A stretch of 64,000 nt of DNA from Lachnospiraceae bacterium (GTDB taxonomy: Bacteria > Bacillota > Clostridia > Lachnospirales > Lachnospiraceae): the NCBI GenBank assembly GCA_910576385.1, contig CAJTIR010000003.1, forward strand, positions 1 to 64,000. Direction: 5' to 3'. This document shows, in pieces, positions 44,404-52,673 of this stretch; position 1 is the first letter of the stretch; each line of letters opens with the position of its first letter. The notes under the pieces are model-generated. The model saw only the letters and a program-made list of their open reading frames with translations. It had not been told where the DNA came from and did no database searches. The position numbers and the translations under genes are program-made.

Positions 44404-45411
44404 ATGGAGTTTATAAAATATGCAGATCTTTCAAGAAATGAATGGAATCAATATATAGATCAAATAGACGGAATTACATTTAATTATACAGCAGAGAGAA
44501 TCTCATTTAATTTTGAGTATTCAAAAGCTATTATTGAAAATGAAACATTTCTTGCATTGGATAATAAAATACCAGTGGCAGCAGCAGAAATTTATATAGA
44601 AAAAATTGGAGAGGAATTCCAGATTAGTTGGAATGGCAGTTATTGTAATGCCCCTTATATTGATATTAAGTTGGATTATCGGGTTCAAGAAAATTTAGCC
44701 AGAAAATTGATGGCACATATAGACGAGATTGCAGAAAATTATCAATGTAAGAAGATAATGCTGAAAGAGGATCCACTAGGAAATCCAGAGCAAAGTTCAA
44801 CTTTTTATAATTATAATTATCTGTTAAAGTATGGTTATATGGATGAATCTGGGATGACACAGTTAATTGATCTTAGGCAAAGTATAGATAAATTATATTC
44901 AGATGTGCGAAAGGGTCATAAAAGACATATAAACAGAGGAAAAATATATGATATAAAAATATATGGTCAACATAATATTACAGATGAGATGATTGAACTG
45001 TATAAGGATATCTATGAAAAAGATGCAGGAAAGGTAACAAGGAATTCAGAACTGTATCGGTATTATCTTGAGTTTATCAAAAACGGCAAGGGATTGGCGG
45101 CATTTGGAAGTATTGATGGTCAGGAAGTTGGAGTTGTGGTTGTCACAATCTATAAAAATACCGCGTATTATTCTTCTTATGGAGAGTTGGAAGAAGAGTT
45201 GAATCATGTGCCGATTGGACATGTCTTACATTGGGAGATTATCAATTATTTAAAAGAACATGGGATAGAATTTTATGAGATGGGCGAGCAGATTTTTGGA
45301 AGAACCCATTATAGTAATCCAGAGGCAAAATTAATTAATATTTCTAACTTTAAGAGGAGATTTGGAGGCTATACTGTTCCATTTTGGCGTGGTGTTAAAG
45401 AATATAAATAA
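44404..45411 (+). CDS. GNAT/FemAB-like N-acyltransferase
   Basis: A 335-residue protein of the FemAB-like, Acetyltransf_6 group. The second half carries YSDVRKGHKRHINRGKIYDI, the typical basic strand, FIKNGKGLAAFGSIDG, and YYSSYGELEEELNHVPIGH followed by a closing FKRRFGG block. In a pse operon the obvious vacancy is the PseH N-acetyltransferase that acts between PseC and PseG. This protein could fill it but is twice the usual PseH length and of a different subgroup. Relatives include peptidoglycan-bridge aminoacyl transferases, so transfer of an amino acid or another acyl group to the sugar is possible. Confidence 0.7.
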   Translation: MEFIKYADLSRNEWNQYIDQIDGITFNYTAERISFNFEYSKAIIENETFLALDNKIPVAAAEIYIEKIGEEFQISWNGSYCNAPYIDIKLDYRVQENLARKLMAHIDEIAENYQCKKIMLKEDPLGNPEQSSTFYNYNYLLKYGYMDESGMTQLIDLRQSIDKLYSDVRKGHKRHINRGKIYDIKIYGQHNITDEMIELYKDIYEKDAGKVTRNSELYRYYLEFIKNGKGLAAFGSIDGQEVGVVVVTIYKNTAYYSSYGELEEELNHVPIGHVLHWEIINYLKEHGIEFYEMGEQIFGRTHYSNPEAKLINISNFKRRFGGYTVPFWRGVKEYK

Positions 45412-45474
45412 CAATAGTAGTTAATCTCAAAGGACAATGAAGTATCATAGGTTAACAAGTGGAGGAAACAGTAC

Positions 45475-47562
45475 ATGAGTGTGAAAAATCAAGGTGTTTT
45501 GGCAGTGATTATTGCTCATAATGAAGTAGAATATGTGAAGTTAAGTGTCCAGATTTTGTTGAATGATTTAAAAGATACAGACAGTGAAATATTAGTAATT
45601 GATAATTATTCCAATGATGGTCTTGGGGAATGGTTAATGCAGCAGGCGCAAGTATCTTATGTTATCTGTGACGAAAAAATGGAAGGTTTTGGACAAGTAT
45701 TAGAAGTTGTGAGAGACCAATTTTTAGGAGAGCGGGATCTGTTATTATCACGGGCAAACTATTTTTTTACACCGGGAAGTATTGCTTGTATGAAGACTGC
45801 GCTTTATTCCAGAGAGCATATTGCGGCAGTAGGGCCGACTGGAAATTTATTACCAGGAGAACAGAACTGTTTTCCTGGTAATACTTATACAGAAGCAGTG
45901 GGTTTTCAGAACAAACTTGAGGAAAAGATTGTTCAGACAGCATACTTGGAAATGGATGTAATGCTGATCAAAGGAAGTACTGTAAAAGACCTGGAAATTG
46001 GTTATACGATTCCTCAGGCTGTTTTGAGAGGTTACATGAAGAATGTATTAAAACAAGGGTTTCATTTCGCTGTTGCCAAACAAGCGGTATGCTTTGCGGT
46101 GCGTGGGACAGATGATGAACCGTATCGCCCCTTAGATCCAGAGCTTTATAAGCAGGAAAAAATTCACCAGTTATTATATAGTTTTGGAGATATTACTTAC
46201 AAAGGAGTGCATTTGTATAAATATTTAGAGCCAGATATATTAGTGGGAATTAATAATCACAATAAATTACAGAATACCGAAAGGAATATTGGTATTCTAA
46301 TGTGGAATTCGGATGATATTCAATTATCCACGGATGAGGAAGCAGAGAGAACACGTGTGATGATTGAACATTTGCCTAAGAAAGATGTATTGTTTGTTTC
46401 TTTGATGATGAGAAGGATGTATCAAGGTGAATGTATTCATACTGCTATGGAGACTTTTATCTCAAGTCTTGATGAGGAGCAGTATTTGGATATCGAATAT
46501 GTTATAGATATAGTAAGCGACAGTCAACAAAATATACCTACAAAAAATAGATTTCCAGTACAAAAATCAACGATCCCTAAGCTTTTTGGGACGGACGAAG
46601 TAGACAAACAGGAGCTCTTAGAATTTTTATGGTTACATTTTATACAGCCTCTGGAATTGACATTAGATATCAAATTTGAAGAAGATATTCTAGCTCATTG
46701 TTTGATGAAAGCATCCTATTTATTAAAAGAGAGAATTGGTTATATGAAGTTTTACCAGAAAGTGATTGAGCAGGTAGAACCCAAGGTGATTATCTATTCA
46801 CATGGACAGGATATGTCTCTTACTTATTTGCGCGATACAGCGCTGGAATTAGGGATCCCTACCTTAGAAATTGATCATGGGGTGGGTACAGTTGGTACTT
46901 ATCATAAACAATTAGCCTATGCCGATTATTTGATTTCATATAGTAATATTTCAGCGGATGAATGTAGAGTGCTGGGGAATGATAAAGTTTTAGGTATTGG
47001 GAAACCTGGAGTTTATGATAATATAACGAAACCAGAATATCCATATCCTACGATTGTGATATCCTTTATTTCCAGTTTGGAAAATGAAATTTTTGATTAC
47101 GCAAAAAATTTGGCCAAACGATTGGATAAGGAGAAATATCTAATAGTATATAAAGCACATAGCGCGGAACTGTGGAAAGATGAAGAGATGCAGCAAGTGG
47201 AGGAAGAACTGGGAAATTTTAAGTTTATGAGCGGCGTGCTTGATATCAGAGATATTGTAAATTTATCAGATATTGTAGTAGGTATTCGAAGTTCTGGTAT
47301 CTTTGATGCTTTGCCCAATTATATGGTTAAAATTGTAACAGTAAGAGATAAGGCTGAAAATTATAGTGAATTAAAATTGACAGATACATTGCAAGAAGTA
47401 GTAGACAATGGGGATATCATTATGGTAGAAGATGAAGAACAATTATATCAGGAAGTTCTTAATTATCAGCGTGGTATAAGATACCGCAATAAGATAAACA
47501 GTTTCTGGCCCAGTGATGCAGGTGAGCGGTTCCGCAAATTGGTGGAGAGTTATTTAGCATAG
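45475..47562 (+). CDS. Two-domain glycosyltransferase: GT2-like N-terminus, GT-B-like C-terminus
   Basis: A 695-residue protein. Residues 1-250 resemble GT2 (AVIIAHNEVEYVKLSVQILL, ILVIDNYSNDGL) but the DxD region is altered (LLLSRANYFFTPGS), so donor binding there is doubtful. The C-terminal 300 residues look like a GT-B or CDP-glycerol-transferase-like domain: IDHGVGTVGTYHKQLAYAD, VISFISSLENE, VYKAHSAELW and IVVGIRSSGIFDAL. In a pse operon a transferase for CMP-pseudaminic acid is expected, and this is one candidate. It is not an obvious Maf-type (DUF115) protein. Good site AGGAGG-like (GGAGG) before ATG 45475. Confidence 0.65.
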   Translation: MSVKNQGVLAVIIAHNEVEYVKLSVQILLNDLKDTDSEILVIDNYSNDGLGEWLMQQAQVSYVICDEKMEGFGQVLEVVRDQFLGERDLLLSRANYFFTPGSIACMKTALYSREHIAAVGPTGNLLPGEQNCFPGNTYTEAVGFQNKLEEKIVQTAYLEMDVMLIKGSTVKDLEIGYTIPQAVLRGYMKNVLKQGFHFAVAKQAVCFAVRGTDDEPYRPLDPELYKQEKIHQLLYSFGDITYKGVHLYKYLEPDILVGINNHNKLQNTERNIGILMWNSDDIQLSTDEEAERTRVMIEHLPKKDVLFVSLMMRRMYQGECIHTAMETFISSLDEEQYLDIEYVIDIVSDSQQNIPTKNRFPVQKSTIPKLFGTDEVDKQELLEFLWLHFIQPLELTLDIKFEEDILAHCLMKASYLLKERIGYMKFYQKVIEQVEPKVIIYSHGQDMSLTYLRDTALELGIPTLEIDHGVGTVGTYHKQLAYADYLISYSNISADECRVLGNDKVLGIGKPGVYDNITKPEYPYPTIVISFISSLENEIFDYAKNLAKRLDKEKYLIVYKAHSAELWKDEEMQQVEEELGNFKFMSGVLDIRDIVNLSDIVVGIRSSGIFDALPNYMVKIVTVRDKAENYSELKLTDTLQEVVDNGDIIMVEDEEQLYQEVLNYQRGIRYRNKINSFWPSDAGERFRKLVESYLA

Positions 47563-47572
47563 TGAGGTAAAA

Positions 47573-48511
47573 ATGTACAATACAATTATTATTGGAGCGG
47601 GAAATATAGCAGCAAATTTTGATTCTCCAGACAGTGCAGATATTTTGACCCATGCGCATGCGTTTCAAAATAGTACTTGTTTTAATCTGCTTGGATTTTA
47701 TGATAAAGATTATGACATGGCCAAGGCTGCGGCGCTAACCTGGGGATGCCATGCATATGAGTCTTTGGAATCCGCTCTGGAATCCGCGCAGGTTGTTTCC
47801 TGCTGCGTGCCAGATCCGTACCATAGAGAGATTCTTGAGAAAGCAGCAAAGTATAAGCCCCAATTGGTGATTACAGAAAAACCATTAGCAGTGTCTATGA
47901 CGGAAGGAAGAGCAATTGAACAGATTTATGATCATCAGATTCCATTACTTATAAATTACAGCCGCAGATTTTTAAAAGAATTTCAAAATTTGCGCGAGGC
48001 AGTCAAACAATATGGAACGTTTCTAAAGGGTGTTGGTTACTATGGAAAAGGGATTTTGCATAATGGTTCTCACATGATTGATTTGTTAGGATTTTTGCTT
48101 GGGTCTGTGGAATGTCTTGAAGTTTTACAACCAGAAATCCATGATTTTGAGGGTGACAGCAGCAAAGATCTGATATTGAAGATTCAAGAAGGGCAGTTTC
48201 ATATGATTGCGGTTGACAGCCGGATTGCAACGATTTTTGAGATGGAGTTGTTTTTTGAAAAGGCACGGATCCGTATTTTGGATGGAGGTACTCGCATAGA
48301 ACTATATCAGATCAAAGAATCAAATACTTATCAAGGATATTATAATTATGTTTTATCCAGATGCGAGTCCGTGAATTATAGTAATGCCATGACTGGGCTT
48401 ATGGAAAATGCGCAAGGGTTTCTTAACGGAGATCAGAAATTATTGTGTACGCTTGCAGATGGAATAGACGTTTTACGGATTTGTATGCAGATAAGAGGTG
48501 AAGTGCTTTGA
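47573..48511 (+). CDS. Gfo/Idh/MocA-family oxidoreductase
   Basis: A 312-residue NAD(P)-dependent dehydrogenase. The N-terminal nucleotide loop is TIIIGAGNIAANFDSP, the catalytic Lys is in VITEKPLAVSM and the His-containing strand is NGSHMIDLLGFLL. Such enzymes oxidise a sugar hydroxyl, often at C3 of a UDP-sugar, and are followed by a DegT aminotransferase, which is exactly what is found two genes later (49611). The pair predicts a second, amino-sugar, branch inside this operon. Confidence 0.85.
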   Translation: MYNTIIIGAGNIAANFDSPDSADILTHAHAFQNSTCFNLLGFYDKDYDMAKAAALTWGCHAYESLESALESAQVVSCCVPDPYHREILEKAAKYKPQLVITEKPLAVSMTEGRAIEQIYDHQIPLLINYSRRFLKEFQNLREAVKQYGTFLKGVGYYGKGILHNGSHMIDLLGFLLGSVECLEVLQPEIHDFEGDSSKDLILKIQEGQFHMIAVDSRIATIFEMELFFEKARIRILDGGTRIELYQIKESNTYQGYYNYVLSRCESVNYSNAMTGLMENAQGFLNGDQKLLCTLADGIDVLRICMQIRGEVL

Positions 48512-49614
48512 AAACAGTATTGTTGTTTGCCAGAGACCCAGGCGGGGCAAATGTGATTTTACCGCTCTATGAAAAGATGAAAGTTAAATATCAAGTGTGT
48601 GTCTATGCAAAAGATTTTGCTGTAAAACGATTTCAGAATGCTGGTGTGCCTGTCAGAGATCTGGAAGAGGAGTGCGGCAAGGGAAGCTTTATCGAGATTA
48701 AGTCTTTCTTAAAAAGAGTGAAACCGCAAATTTTGATCACAGGCACAAGCCTGGATGATTTTACAGAACGTTATTTTTGGAAAGCTTCCAAAGAGCTTCA
48801 TATAAAATCTTTTGCCATCTTAGATCAATGGATGAATTTGGGAATTCGTTTTTCAGATTATGATTATAGTCAGGCAGAAGTATATGCGAGCAATCCCATA
48901 CATCCCTATTTGCCAGACCGGATTTTTGTCATGGATGTACTGGCAAAAGAATTGCTGCAAAATGACGGCATAGAAGAAGAACGAATTGTGATTACTGGAC
49001 AGCCTCATTTTGATACCGTTCAAGATAAGTTCAATCAAGCGGAGCGTATATATGACAATCAATTTTGGAACGTCGTGTATGTCTCAGAGCCGATTTTCCA
49101 GGATTATGATCAGTGCGACCAGACAAGTTCCTATTGGGGATTTAATGAGAAGACGATATTCCAATCCTTATATGCAAATCTGACACAGATTGCAGATAAA
49201 TTTTCCTGTAAGATCAGATTGATTATTCGGCCGCATCCAAGAGAAAATGCTCAGAATTGGAATCAAGTGATTGAAAAATTAGAGAACAGGAAGATTTCTG
49301 TGGAGTGTAATATGACCGATGACAGTTTTTCTGTTATGAAAAGTGCGGATTTGATCTGTGGCATGTCATCTATGTTTTTGCTGGAATCCATTATTTGTGG
49401 AAAACCTGTCTTAAGTATTGAGATTGGATTGAAAAGGGAGAATCCTTTTGTGTTAGATCGAATTGGCTCTTGTAAGAGCATTTTATCAGAAAAAGAATTG
49501 TTGGAGAACTTGGTACATGTATATGAACATAAAGAAAATGCATGCCCCTTTGAATTTATAAGAGATGCATCCAAGCGGGTACTTCAATTGGTTGAGGAGG
49601 AAATGGCAAAATGA
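48508..49614 (+). CDS. GT-B-like protein, possible glycosyltransferase or UDP-GlcNAc 2-epimerase-like
   Basis: A 368-residue protein. TVLLFARDPGGANVILPLY at the N-terminus recalls GT-B acceptor loops. Later blocks are IVITGQPHFDTV, LIIRPHPRENAQNW and ADLICGMSSMFLLESIICGKPVLSI, the last typical of nucleotide-sugar binding in UDP-GlcNAc 2-epimerase-like and sialyl or CDP-glycerol transferases. It starts at TTG 48508, overlapping the previous stop by 4 nt, and overlaps the next gene by 4 nt. It could be the pseudaminyl transferase; function is uncertain. Confidence 0.6.
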   Translation: MKTVLLFARDPGGANVILPLYEKMKVKYQVCVYAKDFAVKRFQNAGVPVRDLEEECGKGSFIEIKSFLKRVKPQILITGTSLDDFTERYFWKASKELHIKSFAILDQWMNLGIRFSDYDYSQAEVYASNPIHPYLPDRIFVMDVLAKELLQNDGIEEERIVITGQPHFDTVQDKFNQAERIYDNQFWNVVYVSEPIFQDYDQCDQTSSYWGFNEKTIFQSLYANLTQIADKFSCKIRLIIRPHPRENAQNWNQVIEKLENRKISVECNMTDDSFSVMKSADLICGMSSMFLLESIICGKPVLSIEIGLKRENPFVLDRIGSCKSILSEKELLENLVHVYEHKENACPFEFIRDASKRVLQLVEEEMAK

Positions 49615-50900
49615 GTGTATTGGCAATTAATGGCGGTGAAAAAGTGAGAACCAAACTCTTTCCGGCCTATCGTGTGATTGGAGAAGAGGAACAGCAGGCA
49701 GTGGCAAAAGTATTGGAAGGAGGTATACTTTCCAAATATCTGGGGTGTTGGGCAGATGACTTTTATGGCGGTCCACAGGTACAGGAAATGGAAAAAGAAT
49801 GGGCGCAGTATTATGGTGTCAAACATGCAATTTCTGTAAATTCAGCTACCTCGGCGCTGTATTGTGCGGCAGGCGCCATTGGACTTCAACCAGGTGACGA
49901 GGTGATTGTTTCACCATATACGATGTGTGCTTCCGCGACAGCGCCGCTGATTTATAATGCAGTGCCTGTTTTTGCAGATATTGAGTATGATTATTATTGT
50001 CTGGATCCAGAAGATGTGGAACGAAAAATCACAGATCAGACAAAGGCTATTATTATTGTGGATATTTTGGGGCAGCCCTATGACGTAGATCGTATTCATG
50101 CGATTGCAAAGAAACATGGATTATATATTATTGAAGATAATGCGCAAGCGCCACTGGCGACATATAACGGAAAGTATGCAGGAACATTGGGAGATATCGG
50201 AATATTTTCTTTGAATTATCACAAGCACATTCATTGTGGAGAGGGCGGAATTATGGTTACAGACAATGATGAACTTGCAGAGCGCATGCGCCTGATTCGC
50301 AATCATGCAGAAGCTGTGGTAGAGCAGAAAGGTGTGACTAATCTCAATAATATGATCGGGTTTAATTTTCGTATGACAGAAATTGAGGCCGCAATTACCA
50401 GGCAGCAGTTGAAGAAACTGAAGTGGCTGGTCGAAGAACGCAGAAAGAATGTCAACTATATCGAAGAGAATCTGAAAGACATTCCTTTTTTAACTATGCC
50501 TAAAATTCGTGAGGGTTGTGAACATTCTTACTATATTCATGCAATGAAATACGATCAGAATCAGACAGGTGTAACCAGAGAGAAGTTCGTGCAAGCGCTC
50601 CAGGCAGAATTGATGCCCATTGAACTTAGGGAGACAGAAGGGGTAAAGATTAATCTTGGTTATCAGAAACCATTGTATACTCAGCCCATGTTCCAAGAAA
50701 AAAAGGCATATGGAAATACAAGTTATCCTTTTTCAAAACAGATTAGTTATGAGAAGGGAATTTGTCCAGTCTGTGAGAGAATCTGCAATTCAGAGACCAT
50801 ATTTCATGAGTTAATGCGTCCCTTTATGACAAAGGAAGATTTGGATGATGTGATACATGCATTTCATAAAGTATCAGATCACTTAGAAGAGTTAAGGTAG
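49611..50900 (+). CDS. DegT/DnrJ/EryC1-family aminotransferase (StsC-like)
   Basis: A 429-residue PLP enzyme, longer than PseC. The opening LAINGGEKVRTKLFP is typical of the subgroup that includes inosose and AHBA-type aminotransferases. The PLP Lys is in SLNYHKHIHCGEGG, with ISVNSATSALYCAAGAIG and IIEDNAQAPLA as further blocks. It probably aminates the keto group produced by the Gfo/Idh/MocA enzyme at 47573. ATGA overlap with the previous gene. Confidence 0.83.
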   Translation: MSVLAINGGEKVRTKLFPAYRVIGEEEQQAVAKVLEGGILSKYLGCWADDFYGGPQVQEMEKEWAQYYGVKHAISVNSATSALYCAAGAIGLQPGDEVIVSPYTMCASATAPLIYNAVPVFADIEYDYYCLDPEDVERKITDQTKAIIIVDILGQPYDVDRIHAIAKKHGLYIIEDNAQAPLATYNGKYAGTLGDIGIFSLNYHKHIHCGEGGIMVTDNDELAERMRLIRNHAEAVVEQKGVTNLNNMIGFNFRMTEIEAAITRQQLKKLKWLVEERRKNVNYIEENLKDIPFLTMPKIREGCEHSYYIHAMKYDQNQTGVTREKFVQALQAELMPIELRETEGVKINLGYQKPLYTQPMFQEKKAYGNTSYPFSKQISYEKGICPVCERICNSETIFHELMRPFMTKEDLDDVIHAFHKVSDHLEELR

Positions 50901-50914
50901 AGGAGGAAGGCTGT

Positions 50915-51616
50915 ATGGCAGGAAAATGTCTGGCAGTGATTACTGCGAGAGGTGGAAGTAAACGGATCCCGCGTAAAAATATTAAATTATTTTGCGGTAA
51001 GCCTATTATTGCGTATTCGATCGAGGCGGCGCAAAAGAGCGGTATATTTGATGAGATCATGGTTTCTACAGAGGATGAGGAAATTGCTGAGATAGCAAAA
51101 AATCTGGGAGCAAAAGTACCATTTTTACGTTCAGAGAAAAATTCAGACGATATGGCGATGACACATGAAGTGGTAATTGAAGTGTTAGGGCAATACCAGG
51201 AATTAGGAATCCATTTTGAGTCAGTCTGCTGTATTTATCCCACAGCGCCGTTTCTTACAGGAGAAAAATTGAGAGAGGGCATGGAATTGTTGGAACAAAC
51301 TCAGGCGGATGGCGTGGTGCCAGTTGTGCGTTTTTCCTTCCCCCCACAGAGATGCTTTGTCATAGAGGATGGAAAGGTACAATACAAGTGGCCGGAGAAC
51401 CGCTTGAAGCGCTCGCAGGATCTGGAAGCTTTTTATCATGATTGCGGTCAGTTTTATCTACTGCGCGTACAGCCCTTTTTGGAAGAAGAGAGCCTGATCT
51501 TGAAGCATACTGTTCCAGTATTTATGGATGATCTTGAAGTACAGGATATTGACACCATAGAGGATTGGAAAATCGCAGAAATAAAATATAGATTACTGCG
51601 GGAAAAAGGTGAGTGA
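50915..51616 (+). CDS. pseF: Pseudaminic acid cytidylyltransferase
   Basis: A 233-residue enzyme that activates pseudaminic acid with CTP to CMP-Pse. It shows the CMP-sialate synthetase signature near the N-terminus, AVITARGGSKRIPRKNIK, then GKPIIAYSIEAA, IMVSTEDEEIAEIA and CCIYPTAPFL. The RPQS-like and FYHDCGQFYLL regions fit the PseF branch better than NeuA or LegF. It is directly followed by pseI with a 4-nt frame overlap. Confidence 0.92.
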   Translation: MAGKCLAVITARGGSKRIPRKNIKLFCGKPIIAYSIEAAQKSGIFDEIMVSTEDEEIAEIAKNLGAKVPFLRSEKNSDDMAMTHEVVIEVLGQYQELGIHFESVCCIYPTAPFLTGEKLREGMELLEQTQADGVVPVVRFSFPPQRCFVIEDGKVQYKWPENRLKRSQDLEAFYHDCGQFYLLRVQPFLEEESLILKHTVPVFMDDLEVQDIDTIEDWKIAEIKYRLLREKGE

Positions 51617-51621
51617 TACGG

Positions 51622-52662
51622 ATGAAAGTGGGAAATAAGGAGATTGGAGCAGGATTTCCAGCATATGTGATTGCGGAGATGTCAGCAAATCATGCGGGCA
51701 GTCTTACACGTGCAAAGGAGATTATTCATGCCGCCAAAGAATCTGGTGCGGATTGTATTAAGATACAGACCTATACGCCCGATACAATGACCATGGATTG
51801 TGACAATGATTATTTTAAGATTTCAGAGGGGACCTGGGATGGAGAAAATTTGTATCATTTGTATGAGAAAGCATATACACCCTGGGAATGGCAGCAAGAA
51901 TTAAAAGAAGAGGCAGAAAAAGCGGGGATTGATTTTCTCTCCACGCCGTTTGACAAAACTTCTGTGGATTTTCTGGAAGAACTGGGAGTGGAATGCTATA
52001 AGATTGCTTCTTTTGAATTAGTGGATCTGCCGCTCATTTCATATATTGCAGCAAAAGGGAAACCGATTATTATGTCCACGGGAATGTCTACGCTTGGTGA
52101 GATTGAGCAGGCAGTACAAACGATAAAAAATGCTGGTAATTCTCAATTTGCATTATTGCGGTGTGCAAGTGCATATCCGGCTATTACAGATGATATGAAT
52201 ATAAAAACCATGCAGAATATGGAACAGATCTTTCAAGTTCCAGTTGGATTATCTGATCATTCAATGGGCAGTGTGGGAGCTGTGACAGCGGTTGCACTAG
52301 GGGCAAAGATTATTGAAAAGCATTTTTGTATGGATCGTTCTATTGAGAATCCAGATTCTTCCTTTTCCATGAATCCGGCTGAGTTTGCCCAGATGGTAAA
52401 GGATATCAGGCAGGCAGAAAAGGCCATTGGAACAGTAAAATATGGAGTTAGCAGACAGGAAGAATCCAATATTGTATTCCGTCGTTCCATATTCTGTGTT
52501 CAGGATATCAAAAAGGGTGAAAAACTTTCGGAACAAAATGTAAGAATTATTCGTCCTGGATATGGATTAGAGCCTAAGTATTACCCGCAAGTATTAGGAC
52601 AAAGAGCTTTGCGGGATATAAAAAGAGGTACTCCATTACGATTGGAATGGATTGGAGAATGA
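51622..52662 (+). CDS. pseI: Pseudaminic acid synthase
   Basis: A 346-residue NeuB-family enzyme that condenses 2,4-diacylamino-2,4,6-trideoxy-L-altrose with phosphoenolpyruvate. Blocks are YVIAEMSANHAGSLTRAKE, DCIKIQTYTPDTMT, FLSTPFDKTSVDFLE, KIASFELVDLPLI, GLSDHSMGS and IIEKHFCMDRS. The C-terminal SAF domain (RSIFCVQDIKKGEKLSEQN) is complete. The ALLRCASAYPA block is PseI-like. ATG 51622 has an AAAGGTGAG site; an in-frame GTG at 51613 is less likely. Confidence 0.93.
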   Translation: MKVGNKEIGAGFPAYVIAEMSANHAGSLTRAKEIIHAAKESGADCIKIQTYTPDTMTMDCDNDYFKISEGTWDGENLYHLYEKAYTPWEWQQELKEEAEKAGIDFLSTPFDKTSVDFLEELGVECYKIASFELVDLPLISYIAAKGKPIIMSTGMSTLGEIEQAVQTIKNAGNSQFALLRCASAYPAITDDMNIKTMQNMEQIFQVPVGLSDHSMGSVGAVTAVALGAKIIEKHFCMDRSIENPDSSFSMNPAEFAQMVKDIRQAEKAIGTVKYGVSRQEESNIVFRRSIFCVQDIKKGEKLSEQNVRIIRPGYGLEPKYYPQVLGQRALRDIKRGTPLRLEWIGE

Positions 52663-52673
52663 GGGACATGGAT

